Below are positions 1-7,026 of a stretch of DNA of 15,841 nucleotides, in pieces. Origin of the DNA: a bacterium (GTDB taxonomy: Bacteria; Bacteroidota; Bacteroidia; Bacteroidales; Muribaculaceae); assembly GCA_004561555.1 (NCBI GenBank), contig SFVH01000035.1, positions 1-15,841 of the forward strand, in the 5' to 3' direction. Position numbers and translations under genes: made by a program. Below the pieces are notes generated by a model that had not been told where the DNA came from, made no database searches, and was given only the letters and a program-made list of their open reading frames with translations. Within the stretch, counting starts at the first letter, position 1, and each line of letters begins with the position of its first letter.

Positions 1-173
1 TCGACTTCGGCCTGAAAGCGCTTGCCCATAATCTGAGGAAACTTGCCCAAGCTTGGGCAAAATCCTCTTTTTTTGACAAATTTTTGTCTTCAGGAACAGT
101 GAAACAACTTTATACAAGCCCTGATATAAGCTTTTACCACAAATTTATATCAGTAGTGGCAAATGCAGCCTAA
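1..173 (+). CDS. Transposase C-terminal tail (partial, probably IS1182-type)
   Basis: An open frame enters from the left edge and reads in frame from base 3 to a TAA at 171-173, giving about 56 residues. It begins with FGLKALAHNLRKLAQAW. The pattern FGL-x-ALAHNLRK near the C-terminus is typical of DDE transposases of the IS1182/DDE_Tnp_1_6 kind; this is family knowledge recalled without a search. The catalytic residues and the start lie outside the window, so I cannot tell whether the gene is intact. The residues after the motif are ordinary, and the stop is followed within 26 bases by a strong hairpin, consistent with the right end of an insertion element. The terminal inverted repeat cannot be identified because the left end of the element is not visible. 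Confidence 0.65.
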   Translation, partial: DFGLKALAHNLRKLAQAWAKSSFFDKFLSSGTVKQLYTSPDISFYHKFISVVANAA

Positions 174-198
174 ATCTTCAGATTTTGTGTATAAAATA

Positions 199-231
199 GA
201 GACTGTCTAACTTTGGTTGTTAGACAGCCTC
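199..231. terminator. Strong hairpin, probable bidirectional terminator
   Basis: The arms 199-211 (GAGACTGTCTAAC) and 219-231 (GTTAGACAGCCTC) pair over 13 positions with one mismatch (202/228) and enclose a 7-base loop. On the plus strand TTTCTC follows; on the minus strand TCTATTTTAT follows. The hairpin can therefore end the transposase transcript from the left and any leftward transcript from the right. Alternatively it could be part of the end of the insertion element. The right arm shares AGCCTCTTT with the hairpin at 11479-11508. Confidence 0.65.
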
Positions 232-450
232 TTTCTCAATAGAATAGAATTAATCATTACACTTTAACACTTCTTGACAACGATGCCGTCACGGCTTGGT
301 CGTTTTATTTGATAAATCTATAAAAACGAACTTTTTCTTAATGTAAATCCCCCTTTCAAATGTTGAGACTTTGATACATACAGTTGTATAATTGCTAACC
401 GTTTTTAGAATTTCTTATGAATATCAAGTATCATACACTTGTTGGAATCC

Positions 451-467
451 ACAAAAAATGTGCCAAA
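451..467 (-). promoter_or_regulatory. Sigma-54-like -24/-12 promoter motif (candidate)
   Basis: Read on the minus strand from 467, the sequence is TTTGGCACATTTTTTGT. It contains TTGGCAC (466-460), then ATTTT, then TTGT (454-451). This fits the known sigma-54 consensus TGGCAC-N5-TTGC except for T in place of the final C: GG-N10-GT instead of GG-N10-GC. It would drive transcription leftward from about 440 into the gene-poor region, ending at the 231-199 hairpin. The adjacent gene encodes a sigma-54 activator, which makes the match more interesting. One imperfect motif in an AT-rich region may still be chance. Confidence 0.25.
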
Positions 468-547
468 TGGATAATGCTACATTTCAGCAGTTGTAAATTG
501 TGAAAAATCTACAGTTTGTGGTATGGAGTGTGGAATTATTCTACAGT

Positions 548-1852
548 TTATATGTCGTATTGCTTCATTTTGTTGTATAGAGTCTTTCTGTCTATTCCGA
601 GGATTTGTGCAGCCCGACTCTTGTTGTATTTTGCTATGCGGAGAGCATCAGCAATTTTTTCACGTTCTTCGTTGGCATCCCGTAGCGCCTTAGTTTCTGT
701 AATCCTCTCGGGTTGGGAGTCAAGCTCTTCGGAGAAATCACAAGGGTGGATTATAGTGTCGGAAGCGATTAGTACGGCGCAGCGCACCACATTTTTCAGC
801 TGCCTTATGTTGCCGGGCCATGAATAATTGATTAAGCATTGTTTTGCCTTGTCGTCAAAGCCAATCACATTTTTCCCAAGTTCTTCATTGGCTTTTGAAA
901 TAAAAAAATCTGCAAATGCTACAATGTCATCACGGCGCTCGCTGAGGGAAGGCATTTGTATCGTAAACTCGTTTATGCGATGGTAGAGGTCTTCGCGAAA
1001 AGCTCCTTTGCTAATGGCAGATAGAAGGTTCTCGTTGGTGGCAGTGATGAGTCGGATGTCGATAGCTATCTCCTTTGTAGAGCCAACCGGTCGCACTTTC
1101 CGCTCTTGGAGTGTGCGCAACAGTTGCACTTGCACTTCATAACTGAGATTTCCCACTTCGTCAAGAAAAATCGTTCCGCCGTTAGCTTCAATAAATGCTC
1201 CTGTTTTGTCGGTTACAGCCCCTGTAAACGAACCTTTTATATGTCCGAAAAATTCTGATGCTGCAAGTTCTTTGGGAATTGCTCCGCAGTCGATTGCTAC
1301 AAATGGTTTGTCGCAACGCTTGCTGAGACGATGGATGAGTTGTGCCACATATTCTTTGCCGGTGCCACTTGCGCCATTAATCAGCACACTGATGTTTGTG
1401 GGAGCAACCAGTGACACATACTTATGTAAATGTTTTGCGGCATCGCTTGTGCCTTCAATATAATTCGGAGTTTTTCTTCTTGGTGTTGTTGCTTGTAGTG
1501 TGTCGGCAATTTTTTTCAGCAATATATCAGGTTTTATAGGCTTTTCTATATAGTCGGTAGCGCCATATTTCATTGCAGTCACAACATTCTCTATTTCAGC
1601 ATAGCTTGTCATCATAATTGTGGGAATGTCAAGACTGTGCATTTTTGCCCATTTCATCAATTCAATGCCATCACCATCCGGTAGCCGCACGTCCGACAAT
1701 ATCAAGTCAAATCGGTCGCCCTCAATAGCTTTTTGAGCTGTTTTGACATTGGAAGCCGTCGACACTTCATATCCTTTTTTCTTTAGCCATGCTTTAAGCA
1801 TTATGGCAAAAGTGAGGTCATCATCGATGATAAGAATATGTTGCATTGTCAT
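548..1852 (-). CDS. NtrC/ZraR-family sigma-54-dependent response regulator
   Basis: A 434-residue protein with the full three-domain NtrC layout. The receiver domain (about 3-120) has the acidic pocket D10-D12, phosphoacceptor D54, T82 and K104. The AAA+ domain (about 130-360) has Walker A GASGTGKE (160-167), a sigma-54-contacting loop GSFTGA (207-212; the common form is GAFTGA), Walker B IFLDE with D231-E232, the arginine-finger region FREDLYHRIN, and NYSWPGNIRQLKN. The C-terminus is a Fis-type helix-turn-helix (KSRAAQILGIDRKTLYNKM). On phosphorylation it should drive open-complex formation by sigma-54 RNA polymerase. It starts 14 bases after the stop of the DeoR-family gene on the same strand, so the two are probably co-transcribed. 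An alternative start is Met3. No partner histidine kinase is visible. The targets are unknown; a sigma-54-like motif lies just downstream of its stop. Confidence 0.93.
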   Translation of the reverse strand: MTMQHILIIDDDLTFAIMLKAWLKKKGYEVSTASNVKTAQKAIEGDRFDLILSDVRLPDGDGIELMKWAKMHSLDIPTIMMTSYAEIENVVTAMKYGATDYIEKPIKPDILLKKIADTLQATTPRRKTPNYIEGTSDAAKHLHKYVSLVAPTNISVLINGASGTGKEYVAQLIHRLSKRCDKPFVAIDCGAIPKELAASEFFGHIKGSFTGAVTDKTGAFIEANGGTIFLDEVGNLSYEVQVQLLRTLQERKVRPVGSTKEIAIDIRLITATNENLLSAISKGAFREDLYHRINEFTIQMPSLSERRDDIVAFADFFISKANEELGKNVIGFDDKAKQCLINYSWPGNIRQLKNVVRCAVLIASDTIIHPCDFSEELDSQPERITETKALRDANEEREKIADALRIAKYNKSRAAQILGIDRKTLYNKMKQYDI

Positions 1853-1866
1853 TGTGTCGGTTGGGA

Positions 1867-2637
1867 TTAGTGAGTTTCCACAATCGTCAAGTCAATCCCC
1901 ATTTCTTCAATCTTTTTTGCTACGGAGGGGGATATTTTTGAGTCGGTGATTATTTGGTCTACATCTTTAAGGTCTGCAATTTTGCTGAACCCTCGCCTGC
2001 CGAATTTGGAGGAGTCGGCAAGCACTATGGTTTTTTGTGCTGTTTGCATCATCACTCTATTGAGGCTGGCTTCCATCATGTCGGTGGTGGTGATGCCAAG
2101 GTCAAGGTCGATGCCGTCAACTCCCAAAAACAGCTTTGAGCATGAGAAGTCGTTAAGTGCTTCTTCGGCATGGCGACCCACACACGAGAGCGAGCTGTGA
2201 CGCAATATTCCTCCCAGCTGAATGATGTCAATGTTTGTGTCAATAGATAGTATCGACGCCACTTCAAGCGAGGCGGTGATTACAGTCAGCCGGTCGGACG
2301 ATTGGATGCATCTTGCCAAAGCATGTACGGTGGTGCCGGATGCAATCAAGATAGAGTCGCGTGGAGTAATCATTGATGCAGCTTTTATCCCTATCGCTCG
2401 CTTTTCATCTACCGACAATCGTTCTTTCTCACTCACATTTTTGTTTTCACTGTATGGGTCAATGAGTATTGCTTTGCCATGGTTTCGATATAGTTTCTTT
2501 TTCTTCTCAAGTTCGGTAAGGTCCTTTCGTATCGTAACCGATGAAACGTTAAGATGCTCCGACAAGTCGGTGACTAACAAAGATTCTTGTTTCATCAACA
2601 TGTCTAATATCAAAGCCTGTCTTTCGTCTTTTGTCAT
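1867..2637 (-). CDS. DeoR/GlpR-family transcriptional repressor
   Basis: A 256-residue protein of the usual DeoR-family length. Residues about 5-58 form the winged helix-turn-helix, with LVTDLSEHLNVSSVTIRKDL as the recognition region, followed by the family-typical RNHGKA (usually R-x-HGGA). The C-terminal sensor domain (about 75-230) has the sugar-phosphate-binding signature SGTTVHALAR, then LFLGVDGID, GITTTDMMEASLNR and IVLADSSKFGRRGF. Family members bind phosphorylated sugars or polyols and repress a neighbouring operon. Here the gene is divergent from glpABC with 253 bases between, and a perfect palindrome with GlpR-like arms lies in that gap. I therefore infer a GlpR-like role with G3P as the likely inducer, but I withhold the symbol because effector and target are not shown by sequence alone. 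A weak -7-like box on the minus strand (2673-2666) may serve it. Confidence 0.9.
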   Translation of the reverse strand: MTKDERQALILDMLMKQESLLVTDLSEHLNVSSVTIRKDLTELEKKKKLYRNHGKAILIDPYSENKNVSEKERLSVDEKRAIGIKAASMITPRDSILIASGTTVHALARCIQSSDRLTVITASLEVASILSIDTNIDIIQLGGILRHSSLSCVGRHAEEALNDFSCSKLFLGVDGIDLDLGITTTDMMEASLNRVMMQTAQKTIVLADSSKFGRRGFSKIADLKDVDQIITDSKISPSVAKKIEEMGIDLTIVETH

Positions 2638-2682
2638 TCGAGAGGATTTTTAATGTGTTGTATTGCAAATTAAATGCATTTT

Positions 2683-2709
2683 TTTTGTGTTAGAAAATCT
2701 TTTGTGTTA
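2683..2709. repeat. Pair of direct repeats TTTTGTGTTA in the divergent intergenic region
   Basis: TTTTGTGTTA occurs at 2683-2692 and again at 2700-2709, 17 bases apart start to start, just upstream of the DeoR-family gene. The reverse complement is TAACACAAAA. The two copies could be half-sites for a regulator binding one and a half helical turns apart, or chance in AT-rich DNA. Confidence 0.35.
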
Positions 2710-2731
2710 AAAAGCGGTAATTATATTGTCT

Positions 2732-2757
2732 AAAATTATGTTATATAACATAGTTTT
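2732..2757. promoter_or_regulatory. Candidate operator palindrome for the DeoR/GlpR-family repressor
   Basis: The core TATGTTATATAACATA (2737-2752) is a perfect 16-bp palindrome. After one mismatched pair (2736/2753) four more flanking A/T pairs extend symmetry to 2732-2757. Its arms ATGTT...AACAT equal the outer part of the E. coli GlpR operator consensus WATGTTCGWTAWCGAACATW, with four fewer bases in the middle. It sits midway in the divergent region, about 100 bases from the repressor's start codon and about 139 from that of glpA, so it could serve both directions. It lies upstream of the glpA promoter rather than on it. Confidence 0.55.
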
Positions 2758-2807
2758 CTTTCGTAATGAAATTTTTTTATGTCATAGCGCAAATTTTATG
2801 AGAATAA

Positions 2808-2839
2808 TTTTTCGATTTAAAAAAAATATCCTACATTTG
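2808..2839 (+). promoter_or_regulatory. Bacteroidetes-type housekeeping promoter for the glp operon
   Basis: TACATTTG at 2832-2839 is a perfect match to the Bacteroidetes -7 consensus TAnnTTTG. About 19-20 bases upstream is TTTTTCG (2808-2814), a partial match to the -33 TTTG element. Transcription would start near 2845, giving a 5' leader of about 45 bases before the glpA ATG at 2891. Confidence 0.6.
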
Positions 2840-2849
2840 TTGCGAAATG

Positions 2850-2865
2850 AAACATAATGGTGTTT
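2850..2865. promoter_or_regulatory. Inverted repeat at the predicted glpA transcription start
   Basis: AAACA (2850-2854) and TGTTT (2861-2865) form 5-base arms around TAATGG. The left side contains AACATA (2851-2856), the same half-site found in the upstream palindrome (2747-2752), 104 bases away. A repressor bound here would sit over the predicted transcription start, so this may be the primary or a second operator. The arms are short and may be chance. Confidence 0.35.
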
Positions 2866-2890
2866 TTAAACGAAAGTAAGGCAATACGAA

Positions 2891-4507
2891 ATGCAAACCG
2901 AACGTAAAGAATATGATGTAATCATAATTGGTGGGGGAGCCACCGGTGCCGGCACTGCGCGCGATTGCTCATTGAGAGGGCTGCGTGTGTTGCTGGTGGA
3001 GCGTTTTGATTTTGCGTCGGGAGCCACCGGGCGAAATCATGGATTGTTGCATAGCGGGGCTCGTTATGCAGTGACCGATGGCGAGTCGGCTTCGGAGTGT
3101 ATCAAAGAGAATATGATACTTCGCAAGATTGCTCGTCATTGTGTGGAGGAGAATGATGGTTTGTTTATCACTCTTCCGGAAGACGACTTGGCATATCAAG
3201 CCACTTTTGTTGAGGCGTGTCGCAAGGCGGGCATCATGGCTGAAATAATCGACCCCGAACTGGCAAAACGTATGGAGCCTTCGGTTAATCCTTCGATTAT
3301 TGGGGCGGTAAAAGTGCCTGATGGCTCTGTCGACCCTTTTCGTTTGACCCTTGCCAATGTGCTTGATGCTCGTGCTCATGGTGCTGACATCCTTGTGTAT
3401 CATGAGGTGAAATCTATTATTAAGGAGCAAAATAAGGTTGTTGGTGTTGAAGTGTATAGCCATAAGACTAAAGAGACCAAACGCTACTATGCTCCTTTGA
3501 CCATCAATGCGGGCGGTATATGGGGACATGGTATTGCTGGCATGGCGGGAGTGAATGTTGGGATGTATCCGGCGAAAGGGTCGTTGCTCATTTTCGGGCA
3601 TCGAGTGAATAATGTGGTGCTCAACCGTTGTCGTAAGCCTGCCAATGCTGATATTCTTGTGCCGGGCGACACCATTTGCTTGATTGGCACCACATCGAGC
3701 CATGTGGGGTTTGATGAGGTTGACGATATGCGAGTCACTGCCGATGAGGTAGACCTTCTTCTAAAGGAGGGCGAAAAATTGGCGCCATCGCTGGCTTCCA
3801 CTCGCATTTTGCGTGCTTATGCAGGAGTGCGTCCGTTGGTGGCGAGTGATGAAGACCCCACCGGGCGCAACATCAGTCGAGGCATAGTGTTGCTCGACCA
3901 TGCTGTGCGTGACGGCGTGGAGGGCTTTGCCACAATTACCGGCGGCAAGCTGATGACATATCGCTTGATGGCTGAATGGACGACTGATTTGGCTTGTAGC
4001 AAACTTGGGTTGGACCGTAAGTGTGTCACTGCCGATGAGCCTCTGCCGGGGTCGCGCATGGAGGACTCCCCTAAAGGTAGGTCGTTTCTTTTTGATAAGG
4101 GTGGGCAGTCGGCAAAACATCGTCATGGAGAGCTGTCGAAAAAAATCGCTTCAGACAATCCTTTTGATAGAAGTTTGGTGTGTGAGTGTGAAGATGTGTC
4201 GGTAGGGGAGGTTAATTATGCCCTTAACGAGTTGCATGTAAATAATCTTGTCGACCTTCGACGTCGCACGCGTGTAGGGATGGGTACTTGTCAAGGTGAG
4301 CTTTGTGCGTGTCGTGCTGCCGGACTCCTTGGAGAAGCTAATAATTGTGCTGCAAAAGCAAAGAGCGACCTTGCTTCTTTCCTTAATGAGCGTTGGAAGG
4401 GCGTGTATCCCGTGGCATGGGGCGAAGCATTGAGAGAAAACGAATTTACTCAGTGGCTTTATGGCGGTGTGTGTGATATGAATAACGTAAATAATTGGCG
4501 GAAATGA
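2891..4507 (+). CDS. glpA: Anaerobic glycerol-3-phosphate dehydrogenase subunit A
   Basis: The FAD-containing catalytic subunit of the GlpABC complex, which oxidises sn-glycerol 3-phosphate to dihydroxyacetone phosphate. At 538 residues it nearly equals E. coli GlpA (542 as recalled). The dinucleotide-binding site GGGATG is at 14-19, followed by GRNHGLLHSGARYAV and later GTTS, TRILRAYAGVRPLVASDEDP and ATITGGKLMTYRLMAEW, all close to the enterobacterial protein. The C-terminal BFD-like [2Fe-2S] domain has C431 and C433 (CEC) and C467 and C472 (CQGELC), the cysteines that distinguish GlpA from the aerobic enzyme GlpD. It is the first gene of the operon, about 45 bases after the predicted transcription start, and its TGA overlaps the ATG of glpB. 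It has no membrane segments; the complex docks through GlpC. The protein appears complete. Confidence 0.97.
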   Translation: MQTERKEYDVIIIGGGATGAGTARDCSLRGLRVLLVERFDFASGATGRNHGLLHSGARYAVTDGESASECIKENMILRKIARHCVEENDGLFITLPEDDLAYQATFVEACRKAGIMAEIIDPELAKRMEPSVNPSIIGAVKVPDGSVDPFRLTLANVLDARAHGADILVYHEVKSIIKEQNKVVGVEVYSHKTKETKRYYAPLTINAGGIWGHGIAGMAGVNVGMYPAKGSLLIFGHRVNNVVLNRCRKPANADILVPGDTICLIGTTSSHVGFDEVDDMRVTADEVDLLLKEGEKLAPSLASTRILRAYAGVRPLVASDEDPTGRNISRGIVLLDHAVRDGVEGFATITGGKLMTYRLMAEWTTDLACSKLGLDRKCVTADEPLPGSRMEDSPKGRSFLFDKGGQSAKHRHGELSKKIASDNPFDRSLVCECEDVSVGEVNYALNELHVNNLVDLRRRTRVGMGTCQGELCACRAAGLLGEANNCAAKAKSDLASFLNERWKGVYPVAWGEALRENEFTQWLYGGVCDMNNVNNWRK

Positions 4508-5742
4508 GGTTTTCTACTATCATTATAGGTGGCGGTCTTGCGGGATTGTGTTGTGGCATTCGCTTGCAGAAGGCAGGCGTACAATGTGCCATAGTCTCAG
4601 CTGGTCAGAGTGCTCTCCATTTTTTCTCCGGTTCGTTTGAACTGCTAAATGTAGATGCCGAAGGCAAATCAGTGGACAACCCCGTAGTTACTATTGAGGG
4701 ATTGCCGGAAGGTCATCCGTATAAAAAAATCAACGACTTTTCGCGTTATGCTGAGGAGGTAAAGTCGTTGCTCACTGATTGTGGGGTTGATGTGAATGGC
4801 GATGCTAAAGCCAATCACTTCCATTTCACTCCGATGGGCACCCTTAAGCGTTCATGGCTATCATTGGGCGATTTCAATCGTTTTGATAGCATGGATTGTT
4901 TTTGTGGCAAGAAGGTTGTAGTGGTAAATATTGCCGGCTTTCTTGATTTTAATATGAAATTTGTGTGTGATGCTTTCGCTCGTATGGGTGCAAAAGTGGA
5001 ACAGCGAAAGATTTCTTTGGAAGCTACCGATAAGTTGCGCACAAGTCCTACAGAGATGCGCGCTTCTAACATTGCGCGTGTGCTTGATGTAAAAGAAAAT
5101 CAAAATCAGTTATTGACCATACTAAAAGATTATTCAAATGGGGTTGATGTGGTGGCATTGCCGGCAGTGTTCGGACTTGACTCTACAGATTTTGTGAAAA
5201 CTCTGAAAAGGGAAGTGCCGCAAGTAGTATTGATTCCGTCGATGCCACCTTCTGTGCCCGGGATTAGAGTGCAACAGCGATTGCGTAGAGAGTTTGAGCG
5301 CACCGGCGGTGTGTTTATGCTTGGCGATAGTGTGGTCAAAGCAGATTTTGAGGGCAATAGAGTGGTGCGACTGTTTTCTCGCAACCATGAGGATATGCCG
5401 CTGACAGCCGATAATGTGGTGCTTGCTACCGGCAGTTTCTTTAGTAGTGGTTTGGTGGCTCGCTCATCCGAAGTGATAGAGCCGGTGATGCATCTTGATG
5501 TGGACTTCGACAGCAATCGCTCCACATGGTATGATGCTCAATTTTTCAATCCGCAAGGTTATATGAAATTTGGTGTTGCCACTAATAATAGGTTTCAAGT
5601 AAAGAGACAAGGAGAAACGATAGAAAACGTCTATGCCATTGGCTCCGTGCTCAGCGGTTTTAATGCGTTAGCTGAGGGGTGTGGCGCCGGAGTGTCTATG
5701 TTGACGGCATTAGCTGTGGCTGACGAAATAATTAAACAATAA
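4504..5742 (+). CDS. glpB: Anaerobic glycerol-3-phosphate dehydrogenase subunit B
   Basis: The second flavoprotein subunit of the GlpABC complex. I chose ATG at 4504 because it overlaps the glpA stop as ATGA (4504-4507), a standard arrangement for translational coupling, and because the resulting start MRFSTIIIGGGLAGL lines up with the E. coli GlpB start MRFDTVIMGGGLAGL as I recall it. A longer reading from TTG at 4495 would add only three residues and is less likely. From 4504 the protein has 412 residues, near the family length of about 419. The nucleotide-binding motif GGGLAG is at 9-14. QSALHFFSGSFELL follows, then VLIPSMPPSVPGIRVQQRL, LATGSFFSSGL and a C-terminal FAD-binding segment YAIGSVLSGFNALAEGCGAGVS. 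It is followed after 10 bases by glpC, with GCAGGGAT as a likely ribosome-binding site. Confidence 0.96.
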   Translation: MRFSTIIIGGGLAGLCCGIRLQKAGVQCAIVSAGQSALHFFSGSFELLNVDAEGKSVDNPVVTIEGLPEGHPYKKINDFSRYAEEVKSLLTDCGVDVNGDAKANHFHFTPMGTLKRSWLSLGDFNRFDSMDCFCGKKVVVVNIAGFLDFNMKFVCDAFARMGAKVEQRKISLEATDKLRTSPTEMRASNIARVLDVKENQNQLLTILKDYSNGVDVVALPAVFGLDSTDFVKTLKREVPQVVLIPSMPPSVPGIRVQQRLRREFERTGGVFMLGDSVVKADFEGNRVVRLFSRNHEDMPLTADNVVLATGSFFSSGLVARSSEVIEPVMHLDVDFDSNRSTWYDAQFFNPQGYMKFGVATNNRFQVKRQGETIENVYAIGSVLSGFNALAEGCGAGVSMLTALAVADEIIKQ

Positions 5743-5752
5743 CTGCAGGGAT

Positions 5753-6994
5753 ATGAACTTACAAGAAAATAATATCAGTGCCAACAATTTCGAGCAGTGC
5801 ATAAAGTGCACCGTTTGTACCGTTTATTGCCCTGTGGTGCCTGTGCGTCCGGAATATCCGGGTCCGAAACAGGCGGGACCTGATGGCGAACGGTTGCGCT
5901 TGAAGCGCGGTGAGTTTTTTGATGAGGCATTGAAATATTGCCTTAATTGCAAGCGTTGTGAGGTGGCATGCCCGTCGAATGTAAGAATAGGAGATATCAT
6001 ACAGTCGGCACGCATCCGCTACAGCAAGCATCGCCCCACTCTTCGCGACCGCATACTTGCTAATACCGACGTCGTGGGAGGGTTGGCAACGATAGCCGCT
6101 CCGGTCACTAATTTCGCCCTGTCGTTGAAACCGGTAAAACTGATGATGGATGCGGTGCTGAAGGTGGATAGTCATCGCTCGTTTCCAAAATATGCCGGTG
6201 AGAAATTTGTCACATGGTTTAATCGTAATGCGCAAGCATCGCAAGCTCAATATCCTCGCCAAGTGAGCTTTTTCCATGGCTGTTACATCAATTATAACTA
6301 TCCGCAACTGGGCAAAGATCTCGTGTCGGTGCTCAATGCGTTCGGTTATGGCGTGAATCTTCTTGAGGATGAGAAATGTTGCGGCGTGGCACTTATCAGC
6401 AACGGCTTAATTTCGCAGGCACGCAAACAAGCTGAGCTGAATACGGCATCCATACGCCGCGCTGTGACACAAGGCCGAAAGGTGGTGGTGGCTTCGTCTA
6501 CTTGCACCCTCACCATTCGTGAAGAATATGAGCATCTGCTTGGTGTGGAAAATGCCGATGTGAGAAGTAGCATTGACCTCGCCACACGATTTGTGTATCG
6601 CTTGATTGACGAAGGTGCTAAGGTGGTGTTTAACGACGACTTCAAGTTGCGAGTGGCTTATCACACTGCTTGCCACATGGAGCGTTTGGGATGGGGCTTC
6701 TATTCGATTTCGTTATTGAGAAGTATTCCGGGAGTGAAATTGACGGTATTGCCGTCGAAATGTTGTGGCATTGCCGGCACTTACGGTTTCAAAAAAGAAA
6801 ACTATGCCACCTCGCAAGGTATAGGTGAGAGTCTTTTTGCAGATATCGCTGATGCTTCTCCCGATGTGGTGGCTACCGATTGCGAAACATGTAAATGGCA
6901 GATTGAAATGTCTACTCCATTTAAGGTGGAACATCCGATTTCAATCCTTGCACGTGCTTTAGATTTGGAGAAAACAAAACAACTAAATAAATAA
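5753..6994 (+). CDS. glpC: Anaerobic glycerol-3-phosphate dehydrogenase subunit C (iron-sulfur, electron transfer)
   Basis: This subunit carries electrons from GlpAB to the quinone pool at the inner membrane. Its 413 residues contain two ferredoxin-type clusters, C16-x2-C19-x2-C22-x3-C26-P and C63-x2-C66-x2-C69-x3-C73-P. Two CCG cysteine-rich domains follow: FFHGCYINYNYPQLGKDL with EKCCGVAL, and YHTACHMERLGW with SKCCGIAGTYGFKKENY. The closing motif VATDCETCKWQIEMST is near-identical to E. coli GlpC as I recall it. No transmembrane helix is evident, as in the family. The ATG follows an AGGGAT ribosome-binding-like site, one of the few clear ones in this window. In an anaerobic Bacteroidales cell the acceptor would be menaquinone and eventually fumarate; that is inference from the group's metabolism. 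Confidence 0.97.
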   Translation: MNLQENNISANNFEQCIKCTVCTVYCPVVPVRPEYPGPKQAGPDGERLRLKRGEFFDEALKYCLNCKRCEVACPSNVRIGDIIQSARIRYSKHRPTLRDRILANTDVVGGLATIAAPVTNFALSLKPVKLMMDAVLKVDSHRSFPKYAGEKFVTWFNRNAQASQAQYPRQVSFFHGCYINYNYPQLGKDLVSVLNAFGYGVNLLEDEKCCGVALISNGLISQARKQAELNTASIRRAVTQGRKVVVASSTCTLTIREEYEHLLGVENADVRSSIDLATRFVYRLIDEGAKVVFNDDFKLRVAYHTACHMERLGWGFYSISLLRSIPGVKLTVLPSKCCGIAGTYGFKKENYATSQGIGESLFADIADASPDVVATDCETCKWQIEMSTPFKVEHPISILARALDLEKTKQLNK

Positions 6995-7026
6995 CTACAA
7001 ACCTACATTTTTAAAACTTAGTTATT

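Larger units (their letters stand above)
174..547. other. Gene-poor intergenic stretch between transposase tail and regulator operon
   Basis: No convincing gene is present in these 374 bases. They hold a strong hairpin (199-231); a weaker imperfect hairpin at 279-304 (arms AACGA/TCGTT around GCCG-TCA-CGGC) followed by TTATTT; a minus-strand sigma-54-like motif (451-467); and a minus-strand degenerate small frame. That frame has an AGGGGG Shine-Dalgarno-like run (complement of 349-353) followed by ATT at 342-340, reads IKKKFVFIDLSNKTTKP, hits TGA at 291-289, and resumes RHRCQEVLKCND before TAA at 252-250. A TCTACAGTTT direct repeat occurs at 508-517 and 540-549, the second copy overlapping the end of the response regulator gene. 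The right end of the upstream insertion element probably also lies here. Confidence 0.5.

Noticed and set aside
43..60. Perfect 18-base palindrome TTGCCCAAGCTTGGGCAA followed a few bases later by a T-run (68-75)
   Set aside because: It looks like a terminator but lies inside the transposase reading frame, encoding LAQAWAK, before its stop. A premature terminator there is possible but unsupported, and the hairpin at 199-231 is better placed.
279..304. Imperfect hairpin with GCCG-TCA-CGGC core and TTATTT after it
   Set aside because: The outer arms need an asymmetric internal loop, and the T-run is broken, so I mention it only in the intergenic description and do not call a terminator.
2666..2673. 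Minus-strand TTAATTTG as a -7 box for the DeoR-family gene
   Set aside because: One mismatch to TAnnTTTG and no convincing -33 element at the right spacing; too weak to list separately.
2969..3703. A 244-codon minus-strand frame opposite glpA
   Set aside because: glpA is unmistakable in this interval; the antisense translation has no recognisable domain and no promoter or ribosome-binding context.
6995..7026. Possible internal promoters before glpT (6995-7026) and glpQ (8425-8469)
   Set aside because: Both gaps are short and AT-rich and lack a TAnnTTTG box; the similar leaders before MSK-type starts look like ordinary A/T-rich translation initiation contexts.
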